From an uncultured Pelagibacteraceae bacterium (GTDB lineage Bacteria > Pseudomonadota > Alphaproteobacteria > Pelagibacterales > Pelagibacteraceae), in contig CACKZG010000009.1 of NCBI GenBank assembly GCA_902604545.1, positions 1 to 33,531 of the forward strand: 33,531 nt of DNA, in the 5' to 3' direction. Of this stretch, positions 1-8,781 are shown in pieces (position 1 is the first letter of the stretch; each line of letters opens with the position of its first letter). The position numbers and the translations under genes are program-made. The notes beneath the pieces are model-generated. The model did no database searches. It was given only the letters and a program-made list of their open reading frames with translations, and was not told the origin of the DNA.

Positions 1-1
1 T

Positions 2-178
2 TTAAAAGGTGCGCCCACAGGTCATGTTTTACCTGTAAGGGAGGTAAGACTTTCTTCTGGAGCAGAATTTATAGTTGTTGTGTGTGGAGAAATTATGACA
101 ATGCCAGGACTTCCAAGAGTTCCTGCGGCCGACTCAATAAAATTAAATGACAAAGGTGAAATCGAAGGTTTATTCTAA
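2..178 (+). CDS. fhs: Formate--tetrahydrofolate ligase, C-terminal end (5' truncated by window)
   Basis: Frame 2 translation [58 protein letters not shown]; the [15 protein letters not shown] motif is characteristic of the Fhs C-terminus. Not in the supplied ORF track. Confidence 0.93.
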   Translation, partial: LKGAPTGHVLPVREVRLSSGAEFIVVVCGEIMTMPGLPRVPAADSIKLNDKGEIEGLF

Positions 179-958
179 ATTTAAGTAGTTTAACCAATTC
201 TCTAATTCTCTCATTCTAGAAACTTTATCTAATTTATTATTCTCAGTTTCTATATGTTGAATGTGATTATCTATCTCATTCTCATCTTTAAATGCACCTT
301 TTTCTAAAAGTCTTTTTTTTCTGAAAATAATCAAATTGATCATTTTATTATAAGTAATCTCAGGGTGGTATTGTAGGCCCCATATATTACAGTTACCAAC
401 TTTGAAATTTATTCCTTGAACGTTATTTATTGAGTTTGAGGCTAATAAAATTGAATTTTCTGGCATTGTAACTACTTCATCAAAATTAAATGCTGGTGTA
501 TTAAATTTTTGATCTTTATTTTTATAGATTGGATGATTTAAACCAATTTCATTAATTTCTATATTTGAGGCAATCCCTCTATGAGATCCTTTTGTCGCTT
601 TTTTCACCTCTCCTCCTGCTGCAGTCACAGCTACTTGCATACCCCAACATATTGCTAGAATTTTTTTAATTTTTTTCTGACACTCTTTCATAAATTCAAT
701 TTGTCTTTTTATTTCTGGAGTATTGTTATAAATATTTAAACTACTGCCTCCCCAAATAAGACCATCGTAGCTTTCAAGTGTATCAATATTTTTATGAATA
801 TTTTCATCTGAGGAAGGATTAACCACGTGGGTTTCTAATTTATCTGTAAAATACGCCAAACTATCTTTAAGGCTTTCTGTATGTGTTTGAATTCCAGCCT
901 CAGAAAAACTTTGATTTTCTTCTCGTAAGTTTCCTTCTACTATCAATATTTTTTTCAT
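170..958 (-). CDS. Class I glutamine amidotransferase (GMP synthase glutaminase-like)
   Basis: 262 aa; nucleophile motif [15 protein letters not shown] and downstream GLQYHPE, typical of the GATase1 fold. Confidence 0.85.
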   Translation of the reverse strand: MKKILIVEGNLREENQSFSEAGIQTHTESLKDSLAYFTDKLETHVVNPSSDENIHKNIDTLESYDGLIWGGSSLNIYNNTPEIKRQIEFMKECQKKIKKILAICWGMQVAVTAAGGEVKKATKGSHRGIASNIEINEIGLNHPIYKNKDQKFNTPAFNFDEVVTMPENSILLASNSINNVQGINFKVGNCNIWGLQYHPEITYNKMINLIIFRKKRLLEKGAFKDENEIDNHIQHIETENNKLDKVSRMRELENWLNYLNLE

Positions 959-2112
959 TAAAATAATTCTCCAGAAATGCTTTTTATATACATTTCTTTT
1001 AGATCATTTTGACTTAATTTTTTGGGATTTCCTCCTGTAGATGGATCTTCAAATGCCATTAAAGAAAGTTCATCTAAATCAATATTATTACAATCCATCA
1101 CTTCTGATAATTTGTGTGGAATATTTAAATTATTTCTTAATTCTAAAATCCAATTTAAAAAACTATCAAATTGTTTATTTAAATTAAGATAATCACAAAT
1201 CGATATTATTTTATTTTCGATTGAAGGTTTATTAAATGTTAAAACATAAGGCATAAATATTGCGTTTGATAAGCCGTGGTGAACATTAAATTTACCGTTT
1301 ACTGGGTGGCTCAATGAATGAATTGCTCCCAATCCCTTCTGAAACGCAGTCGAGCCCATTGAAGCAGCTGAAAGTAAATCCATTCTAGCGTTAACATCTT
1401 TTCCATCTGTAAATGCTTTAATTAATGAATTTTTAATTAATTTCATTCCTTCTATTGCCATACCATCAGCCATTGGATGATATCCTGGCGCACAAAACGC
1501 TTCTAAATTATGAGCTAGTGCATCCATTCCAGTTGCTGCTGTTAATCTTGGAGATAAATCTATTGTAAGTAAAGGATCTAAAATAACAATCGAAGGTAAC
1601 ATTTTTGGGTGAAAAATAATTTTTTTTGCACCTGTTTCTTTATTTATAATTGCAGATGCTCTACCTGTTTCAGATCCTGTTCCAGCAGTGGTTGGAACTG
1701 CAATAATTTTTGAAATTTTAGAACTATCAGCTCTTGTCCAGTAATCACCAATATCTTCGAAATCCCATAACGGTCGAGATTGATTACACATAAATGCTAT
1801 AGCTTTTCCAACATCTAAACCACTTCCGCCTCCTAAAGCTATTACGCCATCACAGTCTGAGGTATTATAAACTTTAACACCTTCTTCTACATTTTCTCCA
1901 ATCGGATTTCCCGTAAAATTAGAAAAGGTAACTAAATTTTGAAAACTTTTTTTTAATCTTAATATTATATTTTTTATTAAATCCAAGTTAATTAAATCCT
2001 TGTCTGTTACAAATAATGGATTTGAAATATTTAACTTTTTACATGCTAAGGATAAGTCTTCAATTCTATTTTCTCCTATCCACATAGTGGTAGGATAATT
2101 CCAATTGACCAT
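958..2112 (-). CDS. Iron-containing alcohol dehydrogenase
   Basis: 384 aa; GGGSGLDVGKAIAF, PTTAGTGSE, DALAHNLEAF and H-rich GAIHSLSHPVNGKFNVHHGLSNAIFMP motifs of the Fe-ADH family. Confidence 0.9.
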   Translation of the reverse strand: MVNWNYPTTMWIGENRIEDLSLACKKLNISNPLFVTDKDLINLDLIKNIILRLKKSFQNLVTFSNFTGNPIGENVEEGVKVYNTSDCDGVIALGGGSGLDVGKAIAFMCNQSRPLWDFEDIGDYWTRADSSKISKIIAVPTTAGTGSETGRASAIINKETGAKKIIFHPKMLPSIVILDPLLTIDLSPRLTAATGMDALAHNLEAFCAPGYHPMADGMAIEGMKLIKNSLIKAFTDGKDVNARMDLLSAASMGSTAFQKGLGAIHSLSHPVNGKFNVHHGLSNAIFMPYVLTFNKPSIENKIISICDYLNLNKQFDSFLNWILELRNNLNIPHKLSEVMDCNNIDLDELSLMAFEDPSTGGNPKKLSQNDLKEMYIKSISGELF

Positions 2113-2120
2113 AATAATAA

Positions 2121-3077
2121 TTAATAATTTATTTTTAATTTTTTATTTTTAACAATTGCTATCAACAAAGAAAACATTAATGGAATTTTTCTTTTATTAA
2201 TTTTTTTAAATATAAAAGGAGCTATTTCTATTGCTAAATCAGCACCTTCCACTGTATCATTTTTCATAAATTTTTTCTTTGCTTGGGTAAAAGTATAGCC
2301 TTTTCCAAGATATTCTCCCATTTTACTATTTCTTCCTCCCATTGCACTTACGTATAAGTCTCCCAAACCTGCCAAGCCATAGACAGTTTCTTTTTTTCCT
2401 TTAAAATAATTTGCAAGATATTTCATTTCATCAATTGATTTTCTAAATAAAGCCGATGATGTATTGTGCCACTGTCCAGCTCCAATTATCATTGAATAAA
2501 TATTTTTTATAGCAGATAAAAACTCAACTCCATTAACATCTCTGCTAAATTCAGTTTGATAATAATTTGTTGAAATTAATTTTCCAATTTTTTTTGCAAT
2601 GTTAATATTTTTGTTTGCAACAACGGTGAAGCTTTTAACTTTTTTAGCTAATTCTATTGCTAAACATGGGCCCTTCAAAACTGAAATATTTAAATTTTTA
2701 TTATACTTTCTTAATAAGCTAGACATTGAAATCAAATTTCTACCATCTAATTTAAGACCTTTTGTTAACACTAAAATAGGTGATTTATTTTTAATTTTTG
2801 ATAGATTTTTTCCAATCAAGTCTATTCCGATCGAACTCACAGCAATTACAATTAAGTCCCATTTGCTATTTAAAATGTCACTTGAAAATTTATTTATTTT
2901 TAATTTTTTTGGTAAATTTATATTCAATGATGGGTGAATTTTTTTTTTTGAGTTTAATTTTTGTAATAATTTAAAGTTGTATGGCTCTGTTAAAGTAACC
3001 GAGTGACCATTATCTAACAATGGTATTGAGAAAGCAGCTCCCATAGCTCCCGCACCAACAATTAATATTTTTTTCAT
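2121..3077 (-). CDS. gpsA: NAD(P)-dependent glycerol-3-phosphate dehydrogenase-like protein
   Basis: 318 aa; N-terminal GAGAMGAAFSIPL Rossmann motif, KG..K and C-terminal GLAGLGDLYVSAMGGRNSKMGEYLGKG...VEG motifs of GpsA. Confidence 0.8.
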   Translation of the reverse strand: MKKILIVGAGAMGAAFSIPLLDNGHSVTLTEPYNFKLLQKLNSKKKIHPSLNINLPKKLKINKFSSDILNSKWDLIVIAVSSIGIDLIGKNLSKIKNKSPILVLTKGLKLDGRNLISMSSLLRKYNKNLNISVLKGPCLAIELAKKVKSFTVVANKNINIAKKIGKLISTNYYQTEFSRDVNGVEFLSAIKNIYSMIIGAGQWHNTSSALFRKSIDEMKYLANYFKGKKETVYGLAGLGDLYVSAMGGRNSKMGEYLGKGYTFTQAKKKFMKNDTVEGADLAIEIAPFIFKKINKRKIPLMFSLLIAIVKNKKLKINY

Positions 3078-3085
3078 TTTTATCT

Positions 3086-4567
3086 TTATGCTAAGGTTTT
3101 TTTAATTGCTTGCTTCCAACCATGCAATATATGATTTCTAAGTTTTTTGTTAATTTTTGGCTTAAAAGCTTTATCTTTTTTCCATGTATTTTTAATCTGA
3201 TTTAATGATTTGAATTCTCCTACTTGATAACCTGCCAACAGAGCCACTCCAAGAGCAGTGGTTTCTAAAACTTTAGGTCGAATTACTTTTAAATTAATTA
3301 CATTTGCCAAAAATTGTGAAAACCAATTATTAGCTACCATGCCACCATCAATTTTAACTATTCTAGGCTTTAAGCCATCTTTCTTCATTGAATAAAATAA
3401 ATCATAACTTTGATAAGCAACAGACTCGACGGTTGCTCTCACTAAAGTCTTCCAATCACTATCTCTTGTAAGTCCTGTTATTAAACCTCTTGCATCAGGT
3501 CTCCAATAAGGTGCGCCTATTCCACTAAAAGCTGGGACGACATAAACTTCATTATTGCTTTTTGTTGATTTAGCTATTTTTTCAGTTTCACAAGCATTGT
3601 TTATTAATTTAATTTTATCCCTTAACCATTGTACGCCTGCTCCTGCTATGAAAATAGATCCTTCAAGAGCATACGTGGTCTTATTATTCAATCTATAGCA
3701 AATTGTAGTTAATAACTTATTTTTTGAATTAATTTTTTTTGATCCAGTGTTCATTATTATAAAAGCACCAGTACCATAAGTGCTTTTTATAGATCCTTTT
3801 TCAAAACAAGCTTGTCCTACGGCAGCTGACTGTTGATCCCCTAACACAGCTGAAATGGGTATTTCTTTTCCTATAACTCTCTTGTCTGTTTTTCCAAAAT
3901 TATCTGCAGAATTTTTTACCTCTGGCAAGATGCTACTTGGGATTTTTAATTTCTGTAAAATTTCATTATCCCATTTATTGTTATTGATATTAAACAACAT
4001 GGTTCTGCTTGCGTTGGTAGCTTCGGTTAAATGCTGTTTACCTTTAGTTAATTTCCATATTAAGAATGTATCTACTGTACCAAATAATAAATTATTAGTT
4101 TTTAGTAACTTTTTTGAAACTTTTACATTATCTAAAATCCATTTTATTTTAGTAGCAGAAAAATAAGGATCTATAAATAATCCTGTTTTTTTTCTAAAAA
4201 TATTTTCATAATTTTTATTCTTTAAAGATTTACAATATTCCTGTGTTCTTCTATCTTGCCAAACGATCGCATTATAAATAGGTTTTCCAGTTTTTTTATT
4301 CCACAAAATTGTAGTTTCCCTTTGATTTGTAATTCCAATAGTAAGTATATGACCTTTTAAACTCTTAGCTTTTTTAATTACTTGTTTTAGTGCTTTAATT
4401 GTTGTCGACCAAATTTCATTTGGATTATGCTCTACCCAACCATTTCTAGGAAAGAATTGTTTAAATTCATATTGTGAAATAAATTTAATGTTCCCTTTAG
4501 TATCAAACAAAACCACTCTAGATGATGTCGTTCCTTGGTCAATTGATACTATAAATTTTTTCATCAA
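3086..4567 (-). CDS. glpK: Glycerol kinase
   Basis: 493 aa; SIDQGTTSSRVVLFD, GITNQRETTILWNKKTGKPIYNAIVWQDRRT, GDQQSAAVGQACFEKGSIKSTYGTGAF, PAFSGIGAPYWRPDARG; full-length FGGY kinase. Confidence 0.95.
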   Translation of the reverse strand: MMKKFIVSIDQGTTSSRVVLFDTKGNIKFISQYEFKQFFPRNGWVEHNPNEIWSTTIKALKQVIKKAKSLKGHILTIGITNQRETTILWNKKTGKPIYNAIVWQDRRTQEYCKSLKNKNYENIFRKKTGLFIDPYFSATKIKWILDNVKVSKKLLKTNNLLFGTVDTFLIWKLTKGKQHLTEATNASRTMLFNINNNKWDNEILQKLKIPSSILPEVKNSADNFGKTDKRVIGKEIPISAVLGDQQSAAVGQACFEKGSIKSTYGTGAFIIMNTGSKKINSKNKLLTTICYRLNNKTTYALEGSIFIAGAGVQWLRDKIKLINNACETEKIAKSTKSNNEVYVVPAFSGIGAPYWRPDARGLITGLTRDSDWKTLVRATVESVAYQSYDLFYSMKKDGLKPRIVKIDGGMVANNWFSQFLANVINLKVIRPKVLETTALGVALLAGYQVGEFKSLNQIKNTWKKDKAFKPKINKKLRNHILHGWKQAIKKTLA

Positions 4568-4578
4568 ATAAATTAAAA

Positions 4579-6606
4579 TTAAACTTTAAAGCCTAATTTT
4601 GATTTCATCTGTGATGACCATTCAACTAAAATTCTGTCAGCAGTTAAACCTATAAATGCAACGCATAAACCAATTATTAAGCCTTTGCCTCCGTCACTAA
4701 ATGATAAAGCCCTAAATATTTCTTGAGATAAATCAACTGTTCCAATAAATCCTGCAATCATAACCATAAATAATGCAAACATTAATGTTTGATTAGCTCC
4801 AAGTATTATTTCAGGAAAAGCTAGTGGCATTTTTACTTTCCATAATAATTGTCTGTCAGTGCACCCAGAAGTAATAGATGCTTCTATAATTTGCTGAGGC
4901 ACATTTCTTAAACCAAAAACAGTATACCTAACCATTGGTATTGAAGAATAAATTACTATTGCAAATATTGCCGAAACATCGCTAATTTGAAATAACATTA
5001 TTGCTGGAAGCAAGTAAATAAATGACGGAAATGTTTGAAAAATATCACAAATATTTAAAACGAGCTTTGTTCTACTTTCTTTCTTAGATGCCCATATTCC
5101 TAATGGTATTCCAATTAGAGCACAAATAACTAATGAAGCAAAAACCATGTACACCGTAATCATTGCCCTTACCCAATAGCCAGATGAAGCAATAAAAAAT
5201 ACAAACAGCATAACTGTCAAAGCCAATCTTATTTTACCAAGCTTCCATCCAATTGCTCCTACAAATAATATAACACCTGTCCATGGCATAGATTGAAATA
5301 TAGATTTAAGAGGCATCAAAAAATATATTAACATCCAGTCTCTAAAAATCCCTAATGGTACAAATAATGACCTTGTAAACGATTTGATACCATTATCTAA
5401 ATATACAGATGCTGAAATAGTATACTCCTTAGGATATTCATTAAAAAATGGGGAAATAAAAACTAGAACAGTACAAATTATTATTGAAAAAATGCTTGTA
5501 CATAAATATGGATGTCTTTTAAAAAAATTACCTTCTCTTCTTTCGGGCTCTTTTAATGCTAAAGCTTGACTATATCTATCAAGTGTAATTGCAATCAAAA
5601 CTACCGCAACACCTATTTCAAAAGCTTCACCTAATCTTAAACCTTGTAACCTAATTAATAGATCATGACCAAGACCTGGTTGACCAATAAATGCTGCTAT
5701 AACAATCATAGCAAGACATTGCATAATAACCTGATTTACCCCTAACATTATTGGAGACCTGGCTGCTGGAATCTCAACTTTAAATAACATTTGCCACTTT
5801 GTGCAGCCAGCCATGACACCTGCCTCTTTTATTTCTTGAGATATATTTTGTAAGCCTAATATCGTTAATCTAGCCATGGGAGGAAATGCAAATATAACAG
5901 TTGCTATTACTCCAGCTTTTGTGCCTATTCCAACAAATATAACTACTAATATTAAATATGAAAAATGAGGTAACGATTGTAAAATGTTAAGCATTGGCCA
6001 TAAAAAGTTTGCAAATCTTTTTCTTTTTACCGCAAGTATACCTAAACACAGTCCGATTAATGCTGCTAGAGGTGCTGAAACAGAGATGGCTGCCAAAGAT
6101 TTCATAGACAGTTCCCAAATACCTCTTTTGCTAAATAATATTAGATATGAGAAACATGCCCCACCCAATAAAGCTAATCTCCAGCCCCTTAAATAAAACC
6201 CCAATATAATTGTAAGAGTTAAAATAAATACCCAAGGCAAAGGTCCTATATCATAACTTGGAAAACCTTTATGTAAGACTGCTTCTGTAAAATCTAAAAA
6301 TTTATCAACATAATTAGCGATGCCTCTTGTAAAATCTCTAAAAGTAAATAAACCAAATATTTCGTACTTTCTTAGAAATTGAATTAATGCATTAGTCCAA
6401 TCAACAAAAGGTATAAGTCCATCTATTGATCCACAACCACCTAAGCAACTTTTTGGTGGAATGTAAGCCCAATGAGGTGTTTTAGATGAAATAGTATAAT
6501 TTGGAATAATATAACGTAAGAGCCACAAGAAAATGAAAGGCCCAAATATAAAAAAAAAATTTCCCCTTAAAATGGTTTTAATTTTATTCATTTTTGTCTT
6601 CAGCAA
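4579..6606 (-). CDS. proW: Glycine betaine/quaternary amine-type ABC transporter permease, two fused permease domains
   Basis: 675 aa with two copies of the inner-membrane permease EAA loop (EAGVMAGCTKWQMLFKVEIPAARSPIMLG and EASITSGCTDRQLLWKVKMPLAFPEIILG); next to ProV- and ProX-like genes. Start could be the internal ATG at 6591. Confidence 0.9.
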   Translation of the reverse strand: MLKTKMNKIKTILRGNFFFIFGPFIFLWLLRYIIPNYTISSKTPHWAYIPPKSCLGGCGSIDGLIPFVDWTNALIQFLRKYEIFGLFTFRDFTRGIANYVDKFLDFTEAVLHKGFPSYDIGPLPWVFILTLTIILGFYLRGWRLALLGGACFSYLILFSKRGIWELSMKSLAAISVSAPLAALIGLCLGILAVKRKRFANFLWPMLNILQSLPHFSYLILVVIFVGIGTKAGVIATVIFAFPPMARLTILGLQNISQEIKEAGVMAGCTKWQMLFKVEIPAARSPIMLGVNQVIMQCLAMIVIAAFIGQPGLGHDLLIRLQGLRLGEAFEIGVAVVLIAITLDRYSQALALKEPERREGNFFKRHPYLCTSIFSIIICTVLVFISPFFNEYPKEYTISASVYLDNGIKSFTRSLFVPLGIFRDWMLIYFLMPLKSIFQSMPWTGVILFVGAIGWKLGKIRLALTVMLFVFFIASSGYWVRAMITVYMVFASLVICALIGIPLGIWASKKESRTKLVLNICDIFQTFPSFIYLLPAIMLFQISDVSAIFAIVIYSSIPMVRYTVFGLRNVPQQIIEASITSGCTDRQLLWKVKMPLAFPEIILGANQTLMFALFMVMIAGFIGTVDLSQEIFRALSFSDGGKGLIIGLCVAFIGLTADRILVEWSSQMKSKLGFKV

Positions 6607-7612
6607 ATAAAGCTTTAATTAATTCTTTTTTACTCACTGAACCTATAATCTCTTTGTTATCATCAACTACAGAAAAAATACTTTCTGACTTTAAAACTTT
6701 TGATGCAATTTTTTCAATTTTATCACTATAATTAACTGTGTTTTCGTAAGGTTTTTTATCTTTTTCGTTCATAATGCTTTCTGCATTTAATAATTTTGAT
6801 CTTGGTATATCTTTTGTAAATTCTGCAACATAATCAGTAGCTGGTTTTGTAATCAATTCTTCGGGGGTTCCTACTTGGACAATTAATCCCTCATACATTA
6901 TTGCTATCCTATCTGCCAATCTAATTGCCTCGTCAAAATCATGGGTAATAAAAACAATCGTTTTCTTTAACATACTTTGAAGTCTTAAAAACTCGTTTTG
7001 CATTTCTTTTCTTATTAATGGATCTAATGCAGAAAAAGGTTCATCTAAAAACCAAACATCTGGTTCAACTGCTAAAGATCTCGCAAGACCAACTCTTTGT
7101 TGTTGTCCTCCTGATAATTCCCTTGGATAATATTTTTCTCTTCCCTCTAAACCTACTAGCTTTATTACATCTTTTGCTCTTTCCTCTCTTTTTTGAATTT
7201 CTTGTCCTTGAACCTCAAGTGGAAATGCAACATTTTGCAAAACTGTTCGGTGAGGTAAAAGTGCAAAGTGTTGAAATACCATACCCATCTTATGCCGTCT
7301 TATATCTATTAATTCTTTTTCAGAAGCTTTTAACAAATCATTTCCCTCAAAAAATACCTGGCCATGAGTTGGTTCAATTAATTTTGACATACATCTAAGC
7401 AATGTTGATTTTCCTGAACCACTTAGTCCCATAATAACTAGTATTTCACCTGTATTAACATCTATTGATGCGTCTCTTACAGCAGGTATATAATTATTTT
7501 TTTTAATCTCTTCTGTTGTAGGATTATTATTTGTGTTCTTTAGAAACTTTTCTGGAGCTTCGCCATATAACTTCCAGATATTTTTACAAGATATTTTCGC
7601 TTCGTTCTTCAT
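6584..7612 (-). CDS. proV: Glycine betaine/proline-type ABC transporter ATP-binding protein
   Basis: 342 aa; Walker A GLSGSGKST, signature LSGGQQQRVGLARSLA, Walker B VWFLDEPFSALDP, plus a short C-terminal CBS-like tail. Confidence 0.93.
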   Translation of the reverse strand: MKNEAKISCKNIWKLYGEAPEKFLKNTNNNPTTEEIKKNNYIPAVRDASIDVNTGEILVIMGLSGSGKSTLLRCMSKLIEPTHGQVFFEGNDLLKASEKELIDIRRHKMGMVFQHFALLPHRTVLQNVAFPLEVQGQEIQKREERAKDVIKLVGLEGREKYYPRELSGGQQQRVGLARSLAVEPDVWFLDEPFSALDPLIRKEMQNEFLRLQSMLKKTIVFITHDFDEAIRLADRIAIMYEGLIVQVGTPEELITKPATDYVAEFTKDIPRSKLLNAESIMNEKDKKPYENTVNYSDKIEKIASKVLKSESIFSVVDDNKEIIGSVSKKELIKALFAEDKNE

Positions 7613-7644
7613 GCTTAAGTTTTAATTTATCATAAAAAAAAAAA

Positions 7645-7676
7645 AAACGAACCGACTTTAAATTAAGTCGGTTCGT
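7645..7676 (-). terminator. Rho-independent terminator/attenuator between proX and proV
   Basis: 13-bp perfect inverted repeat AACGAACCGACTT-taaatt-AAGTCGGTTCGTT; on the minus strand it is followed by a run of 13 T including the tract at 7634-7646. Lies just downstream of the proX stop and upstream of the proV start. Confidence 0.9.
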
Positions 7677-7694
7677 TAATATAGTAATCTATGT

Positions 7695-8639
7695 TTATTT
7701 AACCCAATTACTCCACTTAGACTTATGTTCTTCCAGCCATTTTGCTGCTGCTGCTGAAACTTCAAGTCCATCAGTATCTTTGTAGTTTGCCATTTTATCG
7801 ATATCTGAAGTAGTAAAGTTCATTTGTTTTAAAACTTTATAGCCTTTTGGATGATTTTTTTTGAAATCAGCATTTACTGCAAGTTTCAAATATCCTTCTG
7901 CTGGGTTACCACAGTCATATAGTGCTGTTTTGTTAATTCCCCAAGCTGGATCCTTTGTGCAAGCAGGATCATGCTTTGGAAACTCAACGAATTTTCCTGG
8001 ATATTTTGCTCCAATAAAGTTAGGAGACCAATTAAATATCACCACAGCTTTATTTTGAGCAACACCAGCATCTAACTCTGCCCATATTGCGTCTGCTGAA
8101 CCTGCATTTTTAACCATAAAGTTCATACCTAATGCCTCTACTTTTTCAGCATCATGTTTTAGCCAGTCAACTGGTCCTCCAACGAAAACTCCTTTTCCGC
8201 CTGAGTCAGCTCTAGCAAATTTGTCAGCACATTTATTAAGTGCTTTCCAGTCAGGTAAACCTGGGCATAACTTCTCTACATGGTTTGGATACCACCAGTC
8301 CTCTCTTGTTACTGCATCATGTGTAAGAATTTCTTCAATTCCTCCACCTGCTTTAGCTTTATCGTATGATGCCCCGAAAGCACCTTCCCATATTTCATGA
8401 ACTAAGTCTATGTCTCCATCAGCCATGGCTTGATAAACAGCTTGTGAATCCATGTTGATATACTCAACTTTTTCACCAACCATTTTTAATAATTCACCAA
8501 CTACTTCAGCTCCTACCAATTGACTTGACCAGTTGTGAGTTGGGATTTTTACTACTCCGCTTTTATCAGCATTTGCACTAGTTAAAGTTAAAGCAAATGT
8601 TAATATTAAAGCAGAAAATAATGATATTATTTTTTTCAT
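7695..8639 (-). CDS. proX: Glycine betaine-type ABC transporter periplasmic substrate-binding protein
   Basis: 314 aa; signal peptide MKKIISLFSALILTFALTLTSANA, OpuAC/ProX-like body (VKIPTHNWSSQLVGAEVVGELL..., QAMADGDIDLVHEIWEGA), adjacent to permease and ATPase genes. Confidence 0.9.
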   Translation of the reverse strand: MKKIISLFSALILTFALTLTSANADKSGVVKIPTHNWSSQLVGAEVVGELLKMVGEKVEYINMDSQAVYQAMADGDIDLVHEIWEGAFGASYDKAKAGGGIEEILTHDAVTREDWWYPNHVEKLCPGLPDWKALNKCADKFARADSGGKGVFVGGPVDWLKHDAEKVEALGMNFMVKNAGSADAIWAELDAGVAQNKAVVIFNWSPNFIGAKYPGKFVEFPKHDPACTKDPAWGINKTALYDCGNPAEGYLKLAVNADFKKNHPKGYKVLKQMNFTTSDIDKMANYKDTDGLEVSAAAAKWLEEHKSKWSNWVK

Positions 8640-8781
8640 ATGTACCCCTTTATTAATATTAATAGTAATAGTCTATGACAAAAAGAACATACAGGTAAAG
8701 GATAATTAGTTCTAAAAAATATATATATATTTAAACAATAAAAATAGTGATAATCTAGGTATCAATAATATATTTTTAAAA

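Noticed and set aside
2599-2937. 112-aa plus-strand ORF antisense to the gpsA-like gene
   Set aside because: F/L/I/K-rich translation from an AT-rich antisense frame; the minus-strand gene is clearly real.
3855-4166. 103-aa plus-strand ORF antisense to glpK
   Set aside because: Wholly inside a full-length conserved glycerol kinase.
7018-7398. 126-aa plus-strand ORF antisense to proV
   Set aside because: Leucine-rich shadow of the conserved ATPase gene with no recognisable domain.
8640-8781. Possible riboswitch between proX and the DUF1989-GcvT gene
   Set aside because: Divergent promoter region that is AT-rich; I found no glycine- or SAM-riboswitch-like conserved core or convincing stem by eye.
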